Positions 52,297 through 60,441 of a stretch of 64,000 bases of DNA are shown piece after piece. Each line of letters opens with the position of its first letter. The stretch's first letter is position 1. A model generated the notes under the pieces. The model was not told the origin of the DNA and searched no databases. It saw nothing but the letters and a program-made list of their open reading frames with translations. The DNA is from Emticicia sp. CRIBPO (GTDB lineage: Bacteria; Bacteroidota; Bacteroidia; Cytophagales; Spirosomataceae), in the NCBI RefSeq assembly GCF_009905725.1, contig NZ_JAAAKV010000001.1, positions 620,001 to 684,000 on the forward strand, read 5' to 3'. The translations under genes were made by a program, and so were the position numbers.

Positions 52297-52635
52297 ATGA
52301 CTCTGGAACTAATACTAAAAGAAAACCTCTCAGAAGTTATTTTCATAACTAACAATCATCGCAGTAAAAAGCTGCGGAAAGAGAACATTCAGTATATTGA
52401 TTCTGTAGATAACTCTGCGGTCATTCATACTATTAAAGGCACTTTTCAGGAGCTGACACGTTTCAGTGAGTTTATGAAACAACTGGAAAACGACCAAGAG
52501 TTCGTAAGGGTATCGGAAAATGTTGCTGTTAATCTCAATTATGTTGATTCTATTGTTAAATATACTTTATTCATCGGAAACAAAGGTTTTCAGGTAGCTG
52601 AAAAGTACAGAGCGTCTATTTTCGAAGAAGAGTGA
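52297..52635 (+). CDS. Stand-alone LytTR DNA-binding domain protein
   Basis: The 112-residue protein is almost entirely a LytTR domain: ENIQYIDSVDNSAVIHTIKGT, ELTRFSEFMKQLEND, FVRVSENVAVNLNYVDSIV and a final basic strand KYRASIF. LytTR domains normally occur fused to a receiver or membrane sensor. Here no other domain is present, so the protein may work with a separate kinase or as a constitutive DNA-binding protein. It is monocistronic. Confidence 0.85.
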   Translation: MTLELILKENLSEVIFITNNHRSKKLRKENIQYIDSVDNSAVIHTIKGTFQELTRFSEFMKQLENDQEFVRVSENVAVNLNYVDSIVKYTLFIGNKGFQVAEKYRASIFEEE

Positions 52636-52762
52636 TATGATTTAAAATATTTTTATCATGAAGTTAAGTCTGCCGGCTTAACTTTTTTTATTATTAACCT
52701 CACAGCTTGTCTGTTTATTACGCCCGCTGTTTTAATTTTAAGGAAATTTAATAAAACAGACA

Positions 52763-53200
52763 ATGAAACCATTTCTCCTTTTCACTCTTCTATTTTCCTT
52801 TTTTAATCTTACAGCTCAGAAAAAACACCTCGCAGAAAAAGAAAAGGCCGAACACAGTGCCGTTGAATTTTTCGAAGGTCTTTCTGATTCTGATTTTCAG
52901 AAAATCAAAAAATACTCTACTTCAGATATTAAAATTATTGAAAACGGGCAGGTCTGGAACCTGGATACCCTTGCCAGGTTTACGTCTGTTAAAAGACCGG
53001 ACGATTATAAAAGGGTTAATACCCTGCAATTTATCGAGACGGTAGTCAAAGGAAAAATTGCCTGGACGAGTTATTACAACCAGGCAGAAATCTTTTCAAA
53101 GGGTAAAACATCCGTCAGAAAATGGATGGAAAGTATTGTATTTGTCAAAGAAGACGGTCTCTGGAAAATCAGGCTGATGCATTCCACTCCGCATAAATAA
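52763..53200 (+). CDS. Secreted NTF2-like protein
   Basis: The 145-residue protein has a signal peptide (cut near LTAQ) and a nuclear-transport-factor-2-like fold. The family pattern includes an N-terminal helix (EKAEHSAVEFFEGLSDSDFQKI), a strand pair (NTLQFIETVVKGKIAWTSYYNQAE) and a final strand EDGLWKIRLMHST. Many NTF2-like secreted proteins (DUF4440/SnoaL type) bind small ligands. No catalytic residues can be named. Confidence 0.7.
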   Translation: MKPFLLFTLLFSFFNLTAQKKHLAEKEKAEHSAVEFFEGLSDSDFQKIKKYSTSDIKIIENGQVWNLDTLARFTSVKRPDDYKRVNTLQFIETVVKGKIAWTSYYNQAEIFSKGKTSVRKWMESIVFVKEDGLWKIRLMHSTPHK

Positions 53201-53283
53201 TCGTGCCCGGAATAAGAAACGGCTTCATATTATTAAATAAAATTTTTGAACCCGATCCGGAGTATTAAGGTTAAAGAATAGCG

Positions 53284-53291
53284 TATATTTG
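53284..53291 (+). promoter_or_regulatory. -7 element TATATTTG upstream of the OsmC gene
   Basis: This is an exact TAnnTTTG match 30 nt before the ATG at 53322. No clear -33 box is visible at the usual spacing, which would suit an activated promoter. Confidence 0.5.
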
Positions 53292-53321
53292 TATATCAAT
53301 CTTCAATTAAAAACAATTCTT

Positions 53322-53741
53322 ATGAAACGATTTGCAACAGCCAACTGGCAGGGAACAGGCAAAGAAGGAAAGGGAACACTTACTTCACAAAGTACAGTTT
53401 TAAACCAAACTCAGTATTCTTTCGGAAGCCGCTTTGCCGAAGGTATCGGTACGAATCCTGAAGAATTAATTGCAGCAGCCCATGCAGGATGCTTCAGTAT
53501 GAAACTCAGTTTTGAATTCAATGGTGCCGGATTCACCGCAGAAAATATTGATACCAAATGTGTCATCACCCTGGATCTTGAAAAAGGAGCCATATCATCT
53601 GCTCACCTGACCGTAAGTGCCAAAGTGCCGGGCATCAGCCAGGAGAAATTTGATGAACTGGTTCTGGTAGCTAAAAATGACTGCCCGATTTCAAAGGTTT
53701 TGAATACTGAAATTACTTACGAAGCCACCCTGGTTGCGTAA
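53322..53741 (+). CDS. OsmC-family peroxiredoxin-like protein
   Basis: The 139-residue protein matches OsmC/Ohr proteins in length and motifs. The two redox cysteines are in AHAGCFSMKLS and KNDCPISKVLNTEI. It reduces organic hydroperoxides, probably using dihydrolipoyl partners, and protects against peroxides or osmotic stress. The start is the ATG at 53322, not the upstream ORF start at 53289, which overlaps the -7 element. A strong terminator follows. Confidence 0.9.
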   Translation: MKRFATANWQGTGKEGKGTLTSQSTVLNQTQYSFGSRFAEGIGTNPEELIAAAHAGCFSMKLSFEFNGAGFTAENIDTKCVITLDLEKGAISSAHLTVSAKVPGISQEKFDELVLVAKNDCPISKVLNTEITYEATLVA

Positions 53742-53761
53742 GTAATTCATGAAAACATCAG

Positions 53762-53799
53762 AATAAGGTTTCCGCGATAAACGGAAACCTTATTTTTTT
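53762..53799 (+). terminator. Terminator of the OsmC gene
   Basis: AATAAGGTTTCCG (53762-53774) pairs perfectly with its complement (53782-53794) around a 7-nt loop; T residues continue to 53799. Confidence 0.9.
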
Positions 53800-53868
53800 A
53801 TTACCATTTTTCAAATGCTTTCATTTTTGAATTAAATGCGGTAAATTCAAATCATAAATAAAAATCCC

Positions 53869-54192
53869 ATGGAAAGTAAGCAAAAAAACTACGATACTGT
53901 CAGCGAAGCCGTTAACGATCTGGCCAAAAGAGGTTACAGTACAGATTTGAGTGTCCATGAAGACGGAGAATGTCTTATATGCCATCAAGCTTCCCTCAGT
54001 CTTTCGCCTGATGAATTTAAAATTGACGAAATCCACAGGTTTGAGGGCCTTACCGATCCTGCTGACGAAATGATTGTTTTTGCCATTTCTTCAGAAAGCC
54101 ATCAAGTAAAAGGCACCATAGTCAATGCGTTCGGGGCTTATTCAGACAGCGACACTTCTAAAATTGTCCAGCACCTGTTTAAGCATATCTGA
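53869..54192 (+). CDS. Small conserved Bacteroidota protein (often named phosphoribosylpyrophosphate synthetase)
   Basis: The 107-residue protein resembles a Bacteroidota family that databases often label phosphoribosylpyrophosphate synthetase. It lacks the PRPP synthetase nucleotide and ribose-phosphate motifs, so that name is not supported. Visible features are EAVNDLAKRGYSTDLS, a CLICHQAS cysteine pair, FEGLTDPADEMIVFAISS and KGTIVNAFGAYSD. It may be a small ligand-binding protein. It converges with the HTH gene. Function unknown. Confidence 0.75.
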   Translation: MESKQKNYDTVSEAVNDLAKRGYSTDLSVHEDGECLICHQASLSLSPDEFKIDEIHRFEGLTDPADEMIVFAISSESHQVKGTIVNAFGAYSDSDTSKIVQHLFKHI

Positions 54193-54196
54193 TTTC

Positions 54197-54397
54197 TCAA
54201 TCTCCTTCTTCCAGGGTAAAAATAGCTTCTACCGGTTTGTTAAACACCCTTCCGATCTTAAGGGCCAATACTGTGGAAGGCACATATTTATTGGCTTCCA
54301 TCGCATTGATCGTCTGGCGGCTTACAGACACTTTCTGGGCGAGTTCCTCCTGGGTCAGGCCGTGAATGGCCCTTTCTACTTTTATGCTATTTTTCAT
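54197..54397 (-). CDS. Small XRE-type HTH regulator
   Basis: The 66-residue protein is a minimal Cro/C1-type helix-turn-helix: VERAIHGLTQEELAQKVSVSRQTINAMEANKYVPSTVLALKIGRVF. It resembles the small YozG-like regulators. Its start overlaps the membrane protein gene by 11 nt, so both are translated together. Operator-like inverted repeats upstream of the membrane gene are probably its binding sites. Confidence 0.85.
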   Translation of the reverse strand: MKNSIKVERAIHGLTQEELAQKVSVSRQTINAMEANKYVPSTVLALKIGRVFNKPVEAIFTLEEGD

Positions 54398-54866
54398 CGG
54401 ATTCTGCTGATTTAGAAGCTTTATATAACAAATAATTAAAACGCCCGATAAAAATGATCAATACCGTAAACATGTTGTAGATCATGACATTGAAAAAGGC
54501 GGTTCCGTACACAAACATAAAAGAAAAAAGTAACAGGATATAATTAACAAAAACGGCCCAAAGCAAAGAAGACAGCCTGATATTGGCAATAAACTCATCT
54601 TCTTTTTTCTCTCTCGAGAATCCCACCAGAAGTCCGCCGATGATAAACAAGGAACCGATAATGGTGTTCGTCATATCGGTCTTAAAAACGGTGAAAAAGA
54701 AATCTTCCTCAAATAAGGCTCCGTTAAAAATAGCAAATGTATTGAATTTGATACCGTCATATTCATATCCGAGGACCGATAAGACGATCCCGGCAATGAG
54801 TGACGGAACGAGCAGACACCATCCCACTATTTTGTATTGGTTAGGCAATAATAATTTGTTTGACAT
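54387..54866 (-). CDS. Multi-pass membrane protein paired with the XRE regulator
   Basis: The ATG at 54866 starts a 159-residue protein; an extension to 54890 is possible. About four transmembrane helices are visible (about residues 10-32, 53-75, 88-110 and 120-143). The loops are charged; no transport motif is seen. Small XRE-regulator/membrane-protein gene pairs are common in Bacteroidota and Firmicutes. The regulator likely controls the pair. Function unknown. Confidence 0.75.
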   Translation of the reverse strand: MSNKLLLPNQYKIVGWCLLVPSLIAGIVLSVLGYEYDGIKFNTFAIFNGALFEEDFFFTVFKTDMTNTIIGSLFIIGGLLVGFSREKKEDEFIANIRLSSLLWAVFVNYILLLFSFMFVYGTAFFNVMIYNMFTVLIIFIGRFNYLLYKASKSAESDEK

Positions 54867-54890
54867 AGCTTTAATTGTTTTTTTGATCAA

Positions 54891-54963
54891 ATGTAAAGTT
54901 TATTTTACATAAAGACAAATAATTTTTACTATTTGTAATAAATATATTACTTTATGTAAAATA
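54891..54963. promoter_or_regulatory. Nested inverted repeats, operator candidate of the XRE/membrane pair
   Basis: TATTTTACATAAAG (54901-54914) is perfectly mirrored at 54950-54963, giving a 14-bp inverted repeat with a 35-nt spacer. The half-site ATGTAAA occurs at 54891-54897 and 54954-54960, and its complement TTTACAT at 54904-54910. An inner pair, ACAAAT/ATTTGT (54915-54920 and 54931-54936), sits between. The tract lies directly upstream of the membrane protein gene. Confidence 0.65.
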
Positions 54964-55041
54964 TTTCTAACTAAATTATATCCACAAATAAAAAAGCCAC
55001 CGGTTTTATCTACCGGTGGCTTCGTCAGAAAGGCACTTTTT

Positions 55042-55812
55042 TTATTTCAGCCGGGTATCAGCAAAAAAACGCATGGCTTTGCTCATAAACAAGGCAAATT
55101 CCGGATTGGTCTGACCATTCACTTCTGTATACCTCGGATCATCGACATAAAGCTGTCCCAGGCCTGCATAGGCTTCTGCCTGAGCATCAGAAGAGCCGGC
55201 TGTTCCCCAGAATTTCCTGATATTCTGATAATGACGCTCTATCTGGAACTGTACCTCAGCACCTTCCGGATTGTGATGTATCAGCGAGGCCAATGCCTCC
55301 CTGATTGCTTCACTTTCTTTAACCAGTGCTTTTAAGCCTTCTTTACCCATCTTTTTTAACGTTTTTTCAGAATGCTCCACTTTTTCACTGCCCCACTTTT
55401 CAATGGCTTCGTTTCTGTAGGCTTCCGCTTTTTCTTTCGGCAGACCTTCATATAATTCCTCATGATTCATGATTTTGTTTTCTTTAAGTTTAATAATCGT
55501 TTTATCCAAAGTTTCCAACAAAGTATCGATCCTTTGTTTTCTGGCATAAAGAGCCCGCTTATGACCTTCCAGGGCCTGTATCAGGTCAAAATCAGGATCA
55601 TCGAGGATATTGCAAATCTCCTGCAACGAAAAATCAAGCTCTTTGTAGAAAAGGATTTGCTGTAGCCTGAGCAATTCCTTTTCGCCATACATCCTGTACC
55701 CGGCTTCGGTACGGAACACCGGCTTCAGCAAGCCTGTCTGATCATAAATATGTAAGGTCCTGATACTCACCCCTGCCAGTGCGGACAGTTTTTTAACTGA
55801 ATAGTTCTTCAT
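55042..55812 (-). CDS. MerR-family regulator with TipAS-type ligand domain
   Basis: The ATG at 55812 is the likely start; an in-frame ATG-less extension reaches 55833. The 256-residue protein has an N-terminal MerR winged helix (VKKLSALAGVSIRTLHIYDQTGLLKPVFRTEAGYRMYGE), a coiled-coil linker and a C-terminal helical TipAS domain. TipAL-type proteins bind thiopeptide or other drugs and activate promoters with long spacers. A dyad suited to MerR binding lies in its own promoter. The target may be itself or a multidrug function. Ligand unknown. Confidence 0.88.
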   Translation of the reverse strand: MKNYSVKKLSALAGVSIRTLHIYDQTGLLKPVFRTEAGYRMYGEKELLRLQQILFYKELDFSLQEICNILDDPDFDLIQALEGHKRALYARKQRIDTLLETLDKTIIKLKENKIMNHEELYEGLPKEKAEAYRNEAIEKWGSEKVEHSEKTLKKMGKEGLKALVKESEAIREALASLIHHNPEGAEVQFQIERHYQNIRKFWGTAGSSDAQAEAYAGLGQLYVDDPRYTEVNGQTNPEFALFMSKAMRFFADTRLK

Positions 55813-55832
55813 GCTTTTATCATTGGATAGCA

Positions 55833-55866
55833 CAAATCTAAACCATGACCTAAGGTCAGAGTCAAG
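55833..55866 (-). promoter_or_regulatory. MerR-type promoter with TGACCTAAGGTCA dyad
   Basis: On the minus strand, TTGAC (55865-55861) and TAGATTTG (55840-55833) form -33 and -7 boxes separated by 20 nt. The perfect palindrome TGACCTAAGGTCA (55846-55858) occupies that spacer, the classical position for a MerR-family activator/repressor. The leader to the ATG at 55812 is short. Confidence 0.75.
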
Positions 55867-55978
55867 TGTTTTTTTATTTTTTTTTCACAAAATCATCCGT
55901 TTCTTCTTTTAAGACGCCATTTCATTACGCTTTCCCGCAAAAAATACTACATTTGAATAAGCATTCTTCCGAAAACGC

Positions 55979-56746
55979 ATGAAGTTTCAGACTTATCTGC
56001 CTTGTGAAATATTAGAACCTTATATCAGGTTTCTGGCGATCTCCGAATCATCAGATCATCAGACTTATAAGGTTTTACCTGACACTTCGCTGGTCATGGG
56101 AATTCAATACAAAGGCCGCTTGTCTTTTGTCGCGGATGACCGGGAAACATTGCTGAGTACTGCCGGTATTACAGGACTCACAGATAGTTACAGGATATTC
56201 AAAAACACAGCCGGCACCGGAACCGTCCTTGTGTATTTCAGGGAGACCGGGGCGTCGGCTTTCTTTGAAGAGCCCTTGCATGAGTTATTTTCAGAAAGCC
56301 TTTCGCTTGATCATTTTATCAATAAATCAATACTGGATGTGTTGGAAGACCGGCTTTCATCTGTTAATTCCGACAAGGAAAGAATTGATCTCGTAGAGCA
56401 TTTCCTCATTTCACGTCTGAAAATCCTTCCTAAAGATCAGCTCGTTTTATCAGCTCTCGAGTTGATTTATCAATCCAAAGGTACGATCAGAATTCATGAA
56501 TTGGCCGAAAAACTGAATACCAGTCAAAGTCCCTTAGAAAAGAGGTTCAGGAAAGTGGTGGGAGCTTCTCCTAAAAAATTTGCTTCATTGGTAAGGTTAA
56601 ATACGATAGTCAAAAATCCTCAGAACATCGGAACCCTGACGGAAAAAGGATACGAAGCCGGGTATTTTGATCAATCACACTTTATCAGGGACTTCAAATC
56701 TTTTACCGGGGAAACGCCGGAGAACTTCTTCAGGCTAAAAGAATAA
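55979..56746 (+). CDS. AraC-family transcriptional regulator
   Basis: The 255-residue protein has an N-terminal ligand-binding domain (DUF6597-like, PDTSLVMGIQYKGRL, LTDSYRIFK) and a C-terminal double helix-turn-helix. The latter is recognisable by IRIHELAEKLNTSQSPLEKRFRKVVGASPKKFASLVRL and the second helix YEAGYFDQSHFIRDFKSFTGETPENF. It probably controls one or a few nearby genes. It is divergent from the MerR gene. Target and ligand are unknown. Confidence 0.88.
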   Translation: MKFQTYLPCEILEPYIRFLAISESSDHQTYKVLPDTSLVMGIQYKGRLSFVADDRETLLSTAGITGLTDSYRIFKNTAGTGTVLVYFRETGASAFFEEPLHELFSESLSLDHFINKSILDVLEDRLSSVNSDKERIDLVEHFLISRLKILPKDQLVLSALELIYQSKGTIRIHELAEKLNTSQSPLEKRFRKVVGASPKKFASLVRLNTIVKNPQNIGTLTEKGYEAGYFDQSHFIRDFKSFTGETPENFFRLKE

Positions 56747-56823
56747 TCGCTATTTTATTTAAAATCAAAATACTAAATTTGAATACCTTTCTGTAAATCA
56801 GTCAATTAAATCAATTTACAGCC

Positions 56824-57783
56824 ATGATTCATTACTTTATCATTCCGCTCATTTGGGTATGGAGTGCCTGCTCTGTCAGGCATTCTGAAAAAAAAGAGAT
56901 TACCCTCTCAGCCCCAAAGCAGCAAAATTATGCCTGGAGGAAAATCTTTGAAGAGGGTCCATGGAAAAAAAATTACAATTTCCAGATGTTCAGCCGGCAG
57001 GATACCCTCTGGGTTTTTCATCAGGATGGCAACTGGTTTTCGACGGATACCAGAAACTGGAAAAAATCGACCCTGCCTAATGCCATAAATAACCTGGCTT
57101 TCCTGGATTATGTATCATTCAACCATTCCATTTACGGACTGGGTCATTTCAACGGCAATATCGAAAAATTCACCTTTAAACCTGAAATCTATCGATCGGC
57201 GGATATGCAAAAGTGGAAAACGATCGCCACAAAAAGCAACCTGCCCGACCGTTTCTTTTATCATCCGTTTGAGTTCAGAGGCAAACTGTGGCTTATAGGA
57301 GGAGAAGACGCTAAAACAGCTTACGCTGATATCTGGAACTCTGAAGACGGGATCAGGTGGGTCAGACAAAAAGACAATCTTCCTTTTGGCAAAAGGTCAG
57401 GGAGTCAGTTTGTGATCCTGAATGATAAGGTTTTTATGCTCAACAATGACGTATGGAGCTCGACAGACGGTTTAAACTGGGTCAAAGTAAGCCCTGAGAT
57501 CGTCAAGGGGCAAACCCTCTTCGGATATACAGCCCTGGCGTTTGACAACAAAATCTGGCTGCTGGGGTGTACCCGCAACGGGCAGTTTACCAGCCAGGTG
57601 CTGATGAGTGAAGACGGCAAAACCTGGACAGGCATGGACGCTCCGTGGAGCCACCGCGGGGGTATTGCGGCTTGTGTGCATCATGGCAAGATCTACATGA
57701 CCGGTGGTAAATTCGGAGGCAACGACATTAACCATCCTGAGTTTGTTTACAGCAACGATCTCTGGGTTCTTGAAAAACAGTAA
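56824..57783 (+). CDS. Beta-propeller lipoprotein (Kelch/BNR-like)
   Basis: The 319-residue protein has a signal peptide with lipobox SAC. The following domain repeats a WxxDGxxW-type motif (WFSTDTRNW, WNSEDGIRW, WSSTDGLNW, MSEDGKTW) on blades of a beta-propeller, resembling Asp-box or Kelch repeats. It is a predicted surface-exposed binding or structural protein. No catalytic residues can be assigned. It is located just downstream of the AraC gene and could be its target. Confidence 0.75.
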   Translation: MIHYFIIPLIWVWSACSVRHSEKKEITLSAPKQQNYAWRKIFEEGPWKKNYNFQMFSRQDTLWVFHQDGNWFSTDTRNWKKSTLPNAINNLAFLDYVSFNHSIYGLGHFNGNIEKFTFKPEIYRSADMQKWKTIATKSNLPDRFFYHPFEFRGKLWLIGGEDAKTAYADIWNSEDGIRWVRQKDNLPFGKRSGSQFVILNDKVFMLNNDVWSSTDGLNWVKVSPEIVKGQTLFGYTALAFDNKIWLLGCTRNGQFTSQVLMSEDGKTWTGMDAPWSHRGGIAACVHHGKIYMTGGKFGGNDINHPEFVYSNDLWVLEKQ

Positions 57784-57820
57784 TAAGAATTTTACAGATT
57801 TGTATTTACCCCGACCCAAA

Positions 57821-58357
57821 ATGACGAAACAAGAAATTAACTCCCGTCTGATCGAAAACCACGAAAGATTCGCCACCCTGATCAGCGGTTTCAGTGATGA
57901 GGATTTTATGTTTGCCCCTGAAAGCAAATGGACAAGCGGACAGCAACTGGAGCATATTTACCGTTCGGTATTGCCGCTGAAACTGGCCTTAAGTTTACCT
58001 AAATGGCTTCTCAAAGCATATTTCGGCGAAGCTAACCGCCCTTCGAGGGATTACGACAGCCTTGTAGCCAGGTATAAAATGAAACTCGAAACGGGGTATA
58101 AGGCCGGCAGCAGGTTTTTACCTCAACCCGTTGAACTCTCTGCGAAAGAAAAATTAACCGGCAAACTGAAGAAAACTGTGAACAGCCTGGTGAAGCAGCT
58201 CGGTAGTTATTCTGAAGAGCAGCTTGATCTCATAATCGCCACACACCCGCTTTTAGGAAAACTTACCCTCAGAGAAATGATGTATTTTACCATTTATCAT
58301 GTAGAACATCACCAGATTCTTACTTTAAAGAACTTAGAGGGCCGTAAAAATCGTTAG
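57821..58357 (+). CDS. DinB-family protein, second copy
   Basis: The ATG at 57821 begins a 178-residue helical protein of the DinB_2 superfamily; the frame is open from 57704, but that part overlaps the previous gene. The metal-binding histidine pattern is visible in GQQLEHIYRSV and YHVEHHQILTL. A loop with LPKWLLKAYF links two helices. Members are thiol-dependent transferases or related hydrolases. It may detoxify electrophiles, but the substrate is not known. Confidence 0.8.
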   Translation: MTKQEINSRLIENHERFATLISGFSDEDFMFAPESKWTSGQQLEHIYRSVLPLKLALSLPKWLLKAYFGEANRPSRDYDSLVARYKMKLETGYKAGSRFLPQPVELSAKEKLTGKLKKTVNSLVKQLGSYSEEQLDLIIATHPLLGKLTLREMMYFTIYHVEHHQILTLKNLEGRKNR

Positions 58358-58376
58358 TAAAAAAAAAGAATATTAC

Positions 58377-59144
58377 ATGTCAATTACGTCAGAGGCAGAA
58401 CTTGCCGGAATGAAAAAGGTCAGTGAGGCCGTTGGAACCACCTTAAAGAAAATGAGAGAACACGCCAGACCAGGCATGAGCACACTTGAACTGGATGAGT
58501 TCGGGGCCGGAATACTGGAAGAATACGGAGCAAAATCAGCCCCAAAACTGACTTATGGCTTCCCGGGCTGGACTTGCATCAGTGTCAACAACGAAGTGGC
58601 ACATGGCATTCCCTCCGCTTCAAAAATCCTTAAGGCCGGTGACCTCATCAACATTGACGTGTCTGCCGAACTTAATGGTTTCTGGGGTGACAACGGTGGT
58701 TCATTTGTATTGGGAGACGACAGCAATCATCACCAGCCATTGGTTGATGCTTCAAAGGAAATTCTCAAAAAAGCCATCAGCAGGATCAAGGGTGGGGTAA
58801 AAATCTCTGAGATCGGCAAACTGATCGAAACGGAAGCCAGAAAATCAGGTTATAAAGTCATCAAAAACCTGGCAGGGCATGGTATCGGGAGAAGTCTGCA
58901 TGAAGAACCCTCCGATATTCTGAATTGCTATGACAAATACAACCATCAGAGATTTAAAAAGAACTCAGTTGTGGCCATTGAAACTTTTATTTCCACCAGG
59001 TCAAGCTACGCGGTGGAACAGAATGACGGATGGACCCTTCTCGGGAACCACGGAGGGCATGTGGCACAACACGAACACACCATCGTAGTAACAGACGGAC
59101 AACCTATCATCCTCACAGCGTCAAACGGAATATGGAATGACTAA
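58377..59144 (+). CDS. map: Methionine aminopeptidase, type I
   Basis: The 255-residue protein is a type I MetAP. The metal ligands appear as Asp in NIDVSAEL, Asp in GFWGDNGGSFV, His in GHGIGRSLHEEP and Glu in VVAIETFIS and QHEHTIVV. It removes N-terminal methionine from nascent proteins. It overlaps the cyclase-family gene by 8 nt. The core genome may contain another map gene elsewhere; this one could be a second copy. Enzymatic function is secure. Confidence 0.92.
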   Translation: MSITSEAELAGMKKVSEAVGTTLKKMREHARPGMSTLELDEFGAGILEEYGAKSAPKLTYGFPGWTCISVNNEVAHGIPSASKILKAGDLINIDVSAELNGFWGDNGGSFVLGDDSNHHQPLVDASKEILKKAISRIKGGVKISEIGKLIETEARKSGYKVIKNLAGHGIGRSLHEEPSDILNCYDKYNHQRFKKNSVVAIETFISTRSSYAVEQNDGWTLLGNHGGHVAQHEHTIVVTDGQPIILTASNGIWND

Positions 59145-60027
59145 AAGAGTAAAGTTTGATTTTGAAATATTTTTCACCAACGGAGGTAGTCTGAAAGGCG
59201 AAGATTTCCGTCTGGATATTGAAGGTGATGACATCGGCGAAAAAGCACTGGCTGATTACCTGGTGACGGATATGCGACTTCTGATGGTAGGCGAAACCAG
59301 GATCCTGAATAAGGAAATCCTGACAGAACCTCATAAAAGAAAACCTTACCAGCCTGAAAAAGGCAGTAATCTCCTGGTTGACCTGAGCCATACCATTGAA
59401 AACGGCCTGGTTACCTATAAAGGATTGCCCGCCCCGGTGATTTGCGATTACCTGAGCCGCGAAAATTCCAGGCAGTTCTATGAAGAAGGAACAGAGTTCC
59501 AGATAGGAAAAATTGAGATGGTGACCAATACAGGGACTTATATTGATTGTCCTTTTCATAGATTTGAAGACGGTAAAGACCTTTCAGAAGTCAGCCTGGA
59601 AAGGTTTGCGGATCTGGATGCCGTGGTGATCAGGATCCCCTTTTCAGAAACCCTGAGTATCACAGCAGACCACCTGAAAAATGTAGAAATCAGGAACAAA
59701 GCGGTCTTGATCCACACCGGTTGGGATGTTCACTGGAATACCCCGCTTTATTACGAAAATCACCCGTCACTGACCGAAGAGGCGGCAGAATACCTGAGAG
59801 ACTGTCACGTACAGCTCGTGGGTATAGATTCCCACAACATAGACAATACCACAGGCAAAAGCAGGCCGGTGCATACGACATTACTCGGAGCAGAAATTTT
59901 AATTGTAGAACACCTATGCCATCTCGAACTATTGCCTTCTGAAGGCTTTACTTTCAGTGCTGTACCTCCGAAATTTAAAGGGGCAGGCACATTCCCGGTT
60001 AGGGCTTTTGCCAAAGTGAAAAGATAA
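59137..60027 (+). CDS. Cyclase-family hydrolase with extra N-terminal domain
   Basis: The 296-residue protein has ~75 extra residues at the N-terminus (KRVKFDFEIFFTNGGSL, ALADYLVTDMRLLMVGE) with no recognised family. The cyclase domain (PF04199, kynurenine formamidase-like) follows from about residue 80. Its metal motif reads NTGTYIDCPFH, where the classical HTGTHxDxPxH has two His replaced by Asn and Tyr; I recall this as a variant in some cyclase subfamilies. It probably hydrolyses an amide. The gene overlaps map by 8 nt. Confidence 0.8.
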   Translation: MTKRVKFDFEIFFTNGGSLKGEDFRLDIEGDDIGEKALADYLVTDMRLLMVGETRILNKEILTEPHKRKPYQPEKGSNLLVDLSHTIENGLVTYKGLPAPVICDYLSRENSRQFYEEGTEFQIGKIEMVTNTGTYIDCPFHRFEDGKDLSEVSLERFADLDAVVIRIPFSETLSITADHLKNVEIRNKAVLIHTGWDVHWNTPLYYENHPSLTEEAAEYLRDCHVQLVGIDSHNIDNTTGKSRPVHTTLLGAEILIVEHLCHLELLPSEGFTFSAVPPKFKGAGTFPVRAFAKVKR

Positions 60028-60062
60028 AAATGAATTAATTGTCAATTAAAATACCTTTTGTC

Positions 60063-60437
60063 ATGAAAATTCCTTCTCAATATCTTCCTGTGATGCCTTA
60101 TCTGATCATCAGAGAGGCCAGGGCATTTGCAGAATTCTGCGGCTCCGTCTTTAATGCCACTACCCAGGAATGGGTGGAGGACCAGGACGGAAGAATAATG
60201 CACGGAGAAATCCGGATCAGCGACGGCGTGGTCATGTTCGGTGAAGCCAGCGAAAACTGGGCAGAAAAACCGGCTGCCATGTTTGTCTATATTGAAAAAG
60301 TGGACGAAACCTACGAAAAAGCATTAATTAACGGAGCAAAAAGCCTGGACAAGCCCAATCAGAAAGAGTACGGGTATACTGCCGGCTTTGAGGATGCTTT
60401 CGGGAACCAGTGGTTTATTGTTGAAGGAAAAAAGTAA
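60063..60437 (+). CDS. VOC-superfamily protein (PhnB-like)
   Basis: The ATG at 60063 starts a 124-residue protein. Two beta-alpha-beta-beta-beta modules are typical of the vicinal-oxygen-chelate fold, as in YLIIREARAFAEFCGSVFNA, IMHGEIRISDGVVMFGEA, and YIEKVDETYEKALINGAKSL plus EDAFGNQWFIVEG. PhnB-like members have unknown substrates; glyoxalase or fosfomycin-resistance activity is not implied. It is followed 4 nt later by an AlaX-like gene. Confidence 0.8.
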   Translation: MKIPSQYLPVMPYLIIREARAFAEFCGSVFNATTQEWVEDQDGRIMHGEIRISDGVVMFGEASENWAEKPAAMFVYIEKVDETYEKALINGAKSLDKPNQKEYGYTAGFEDAFGNQWFIVEGKK

Positions 60438-60441
60438 TTTT

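Noticed and set aside
53869-54192. Phosphoribosylpyrophosphate synthetase
   Set aside because: The protein is 107 residues long and lacks PRPP synthetase motifs; the label is a propagated annotation.
54887-54896. TTGATCAA as another FNR-type site
   Set aside because: It lacks the four-base spacer and has no TTTG at the 36.5-nt distance.
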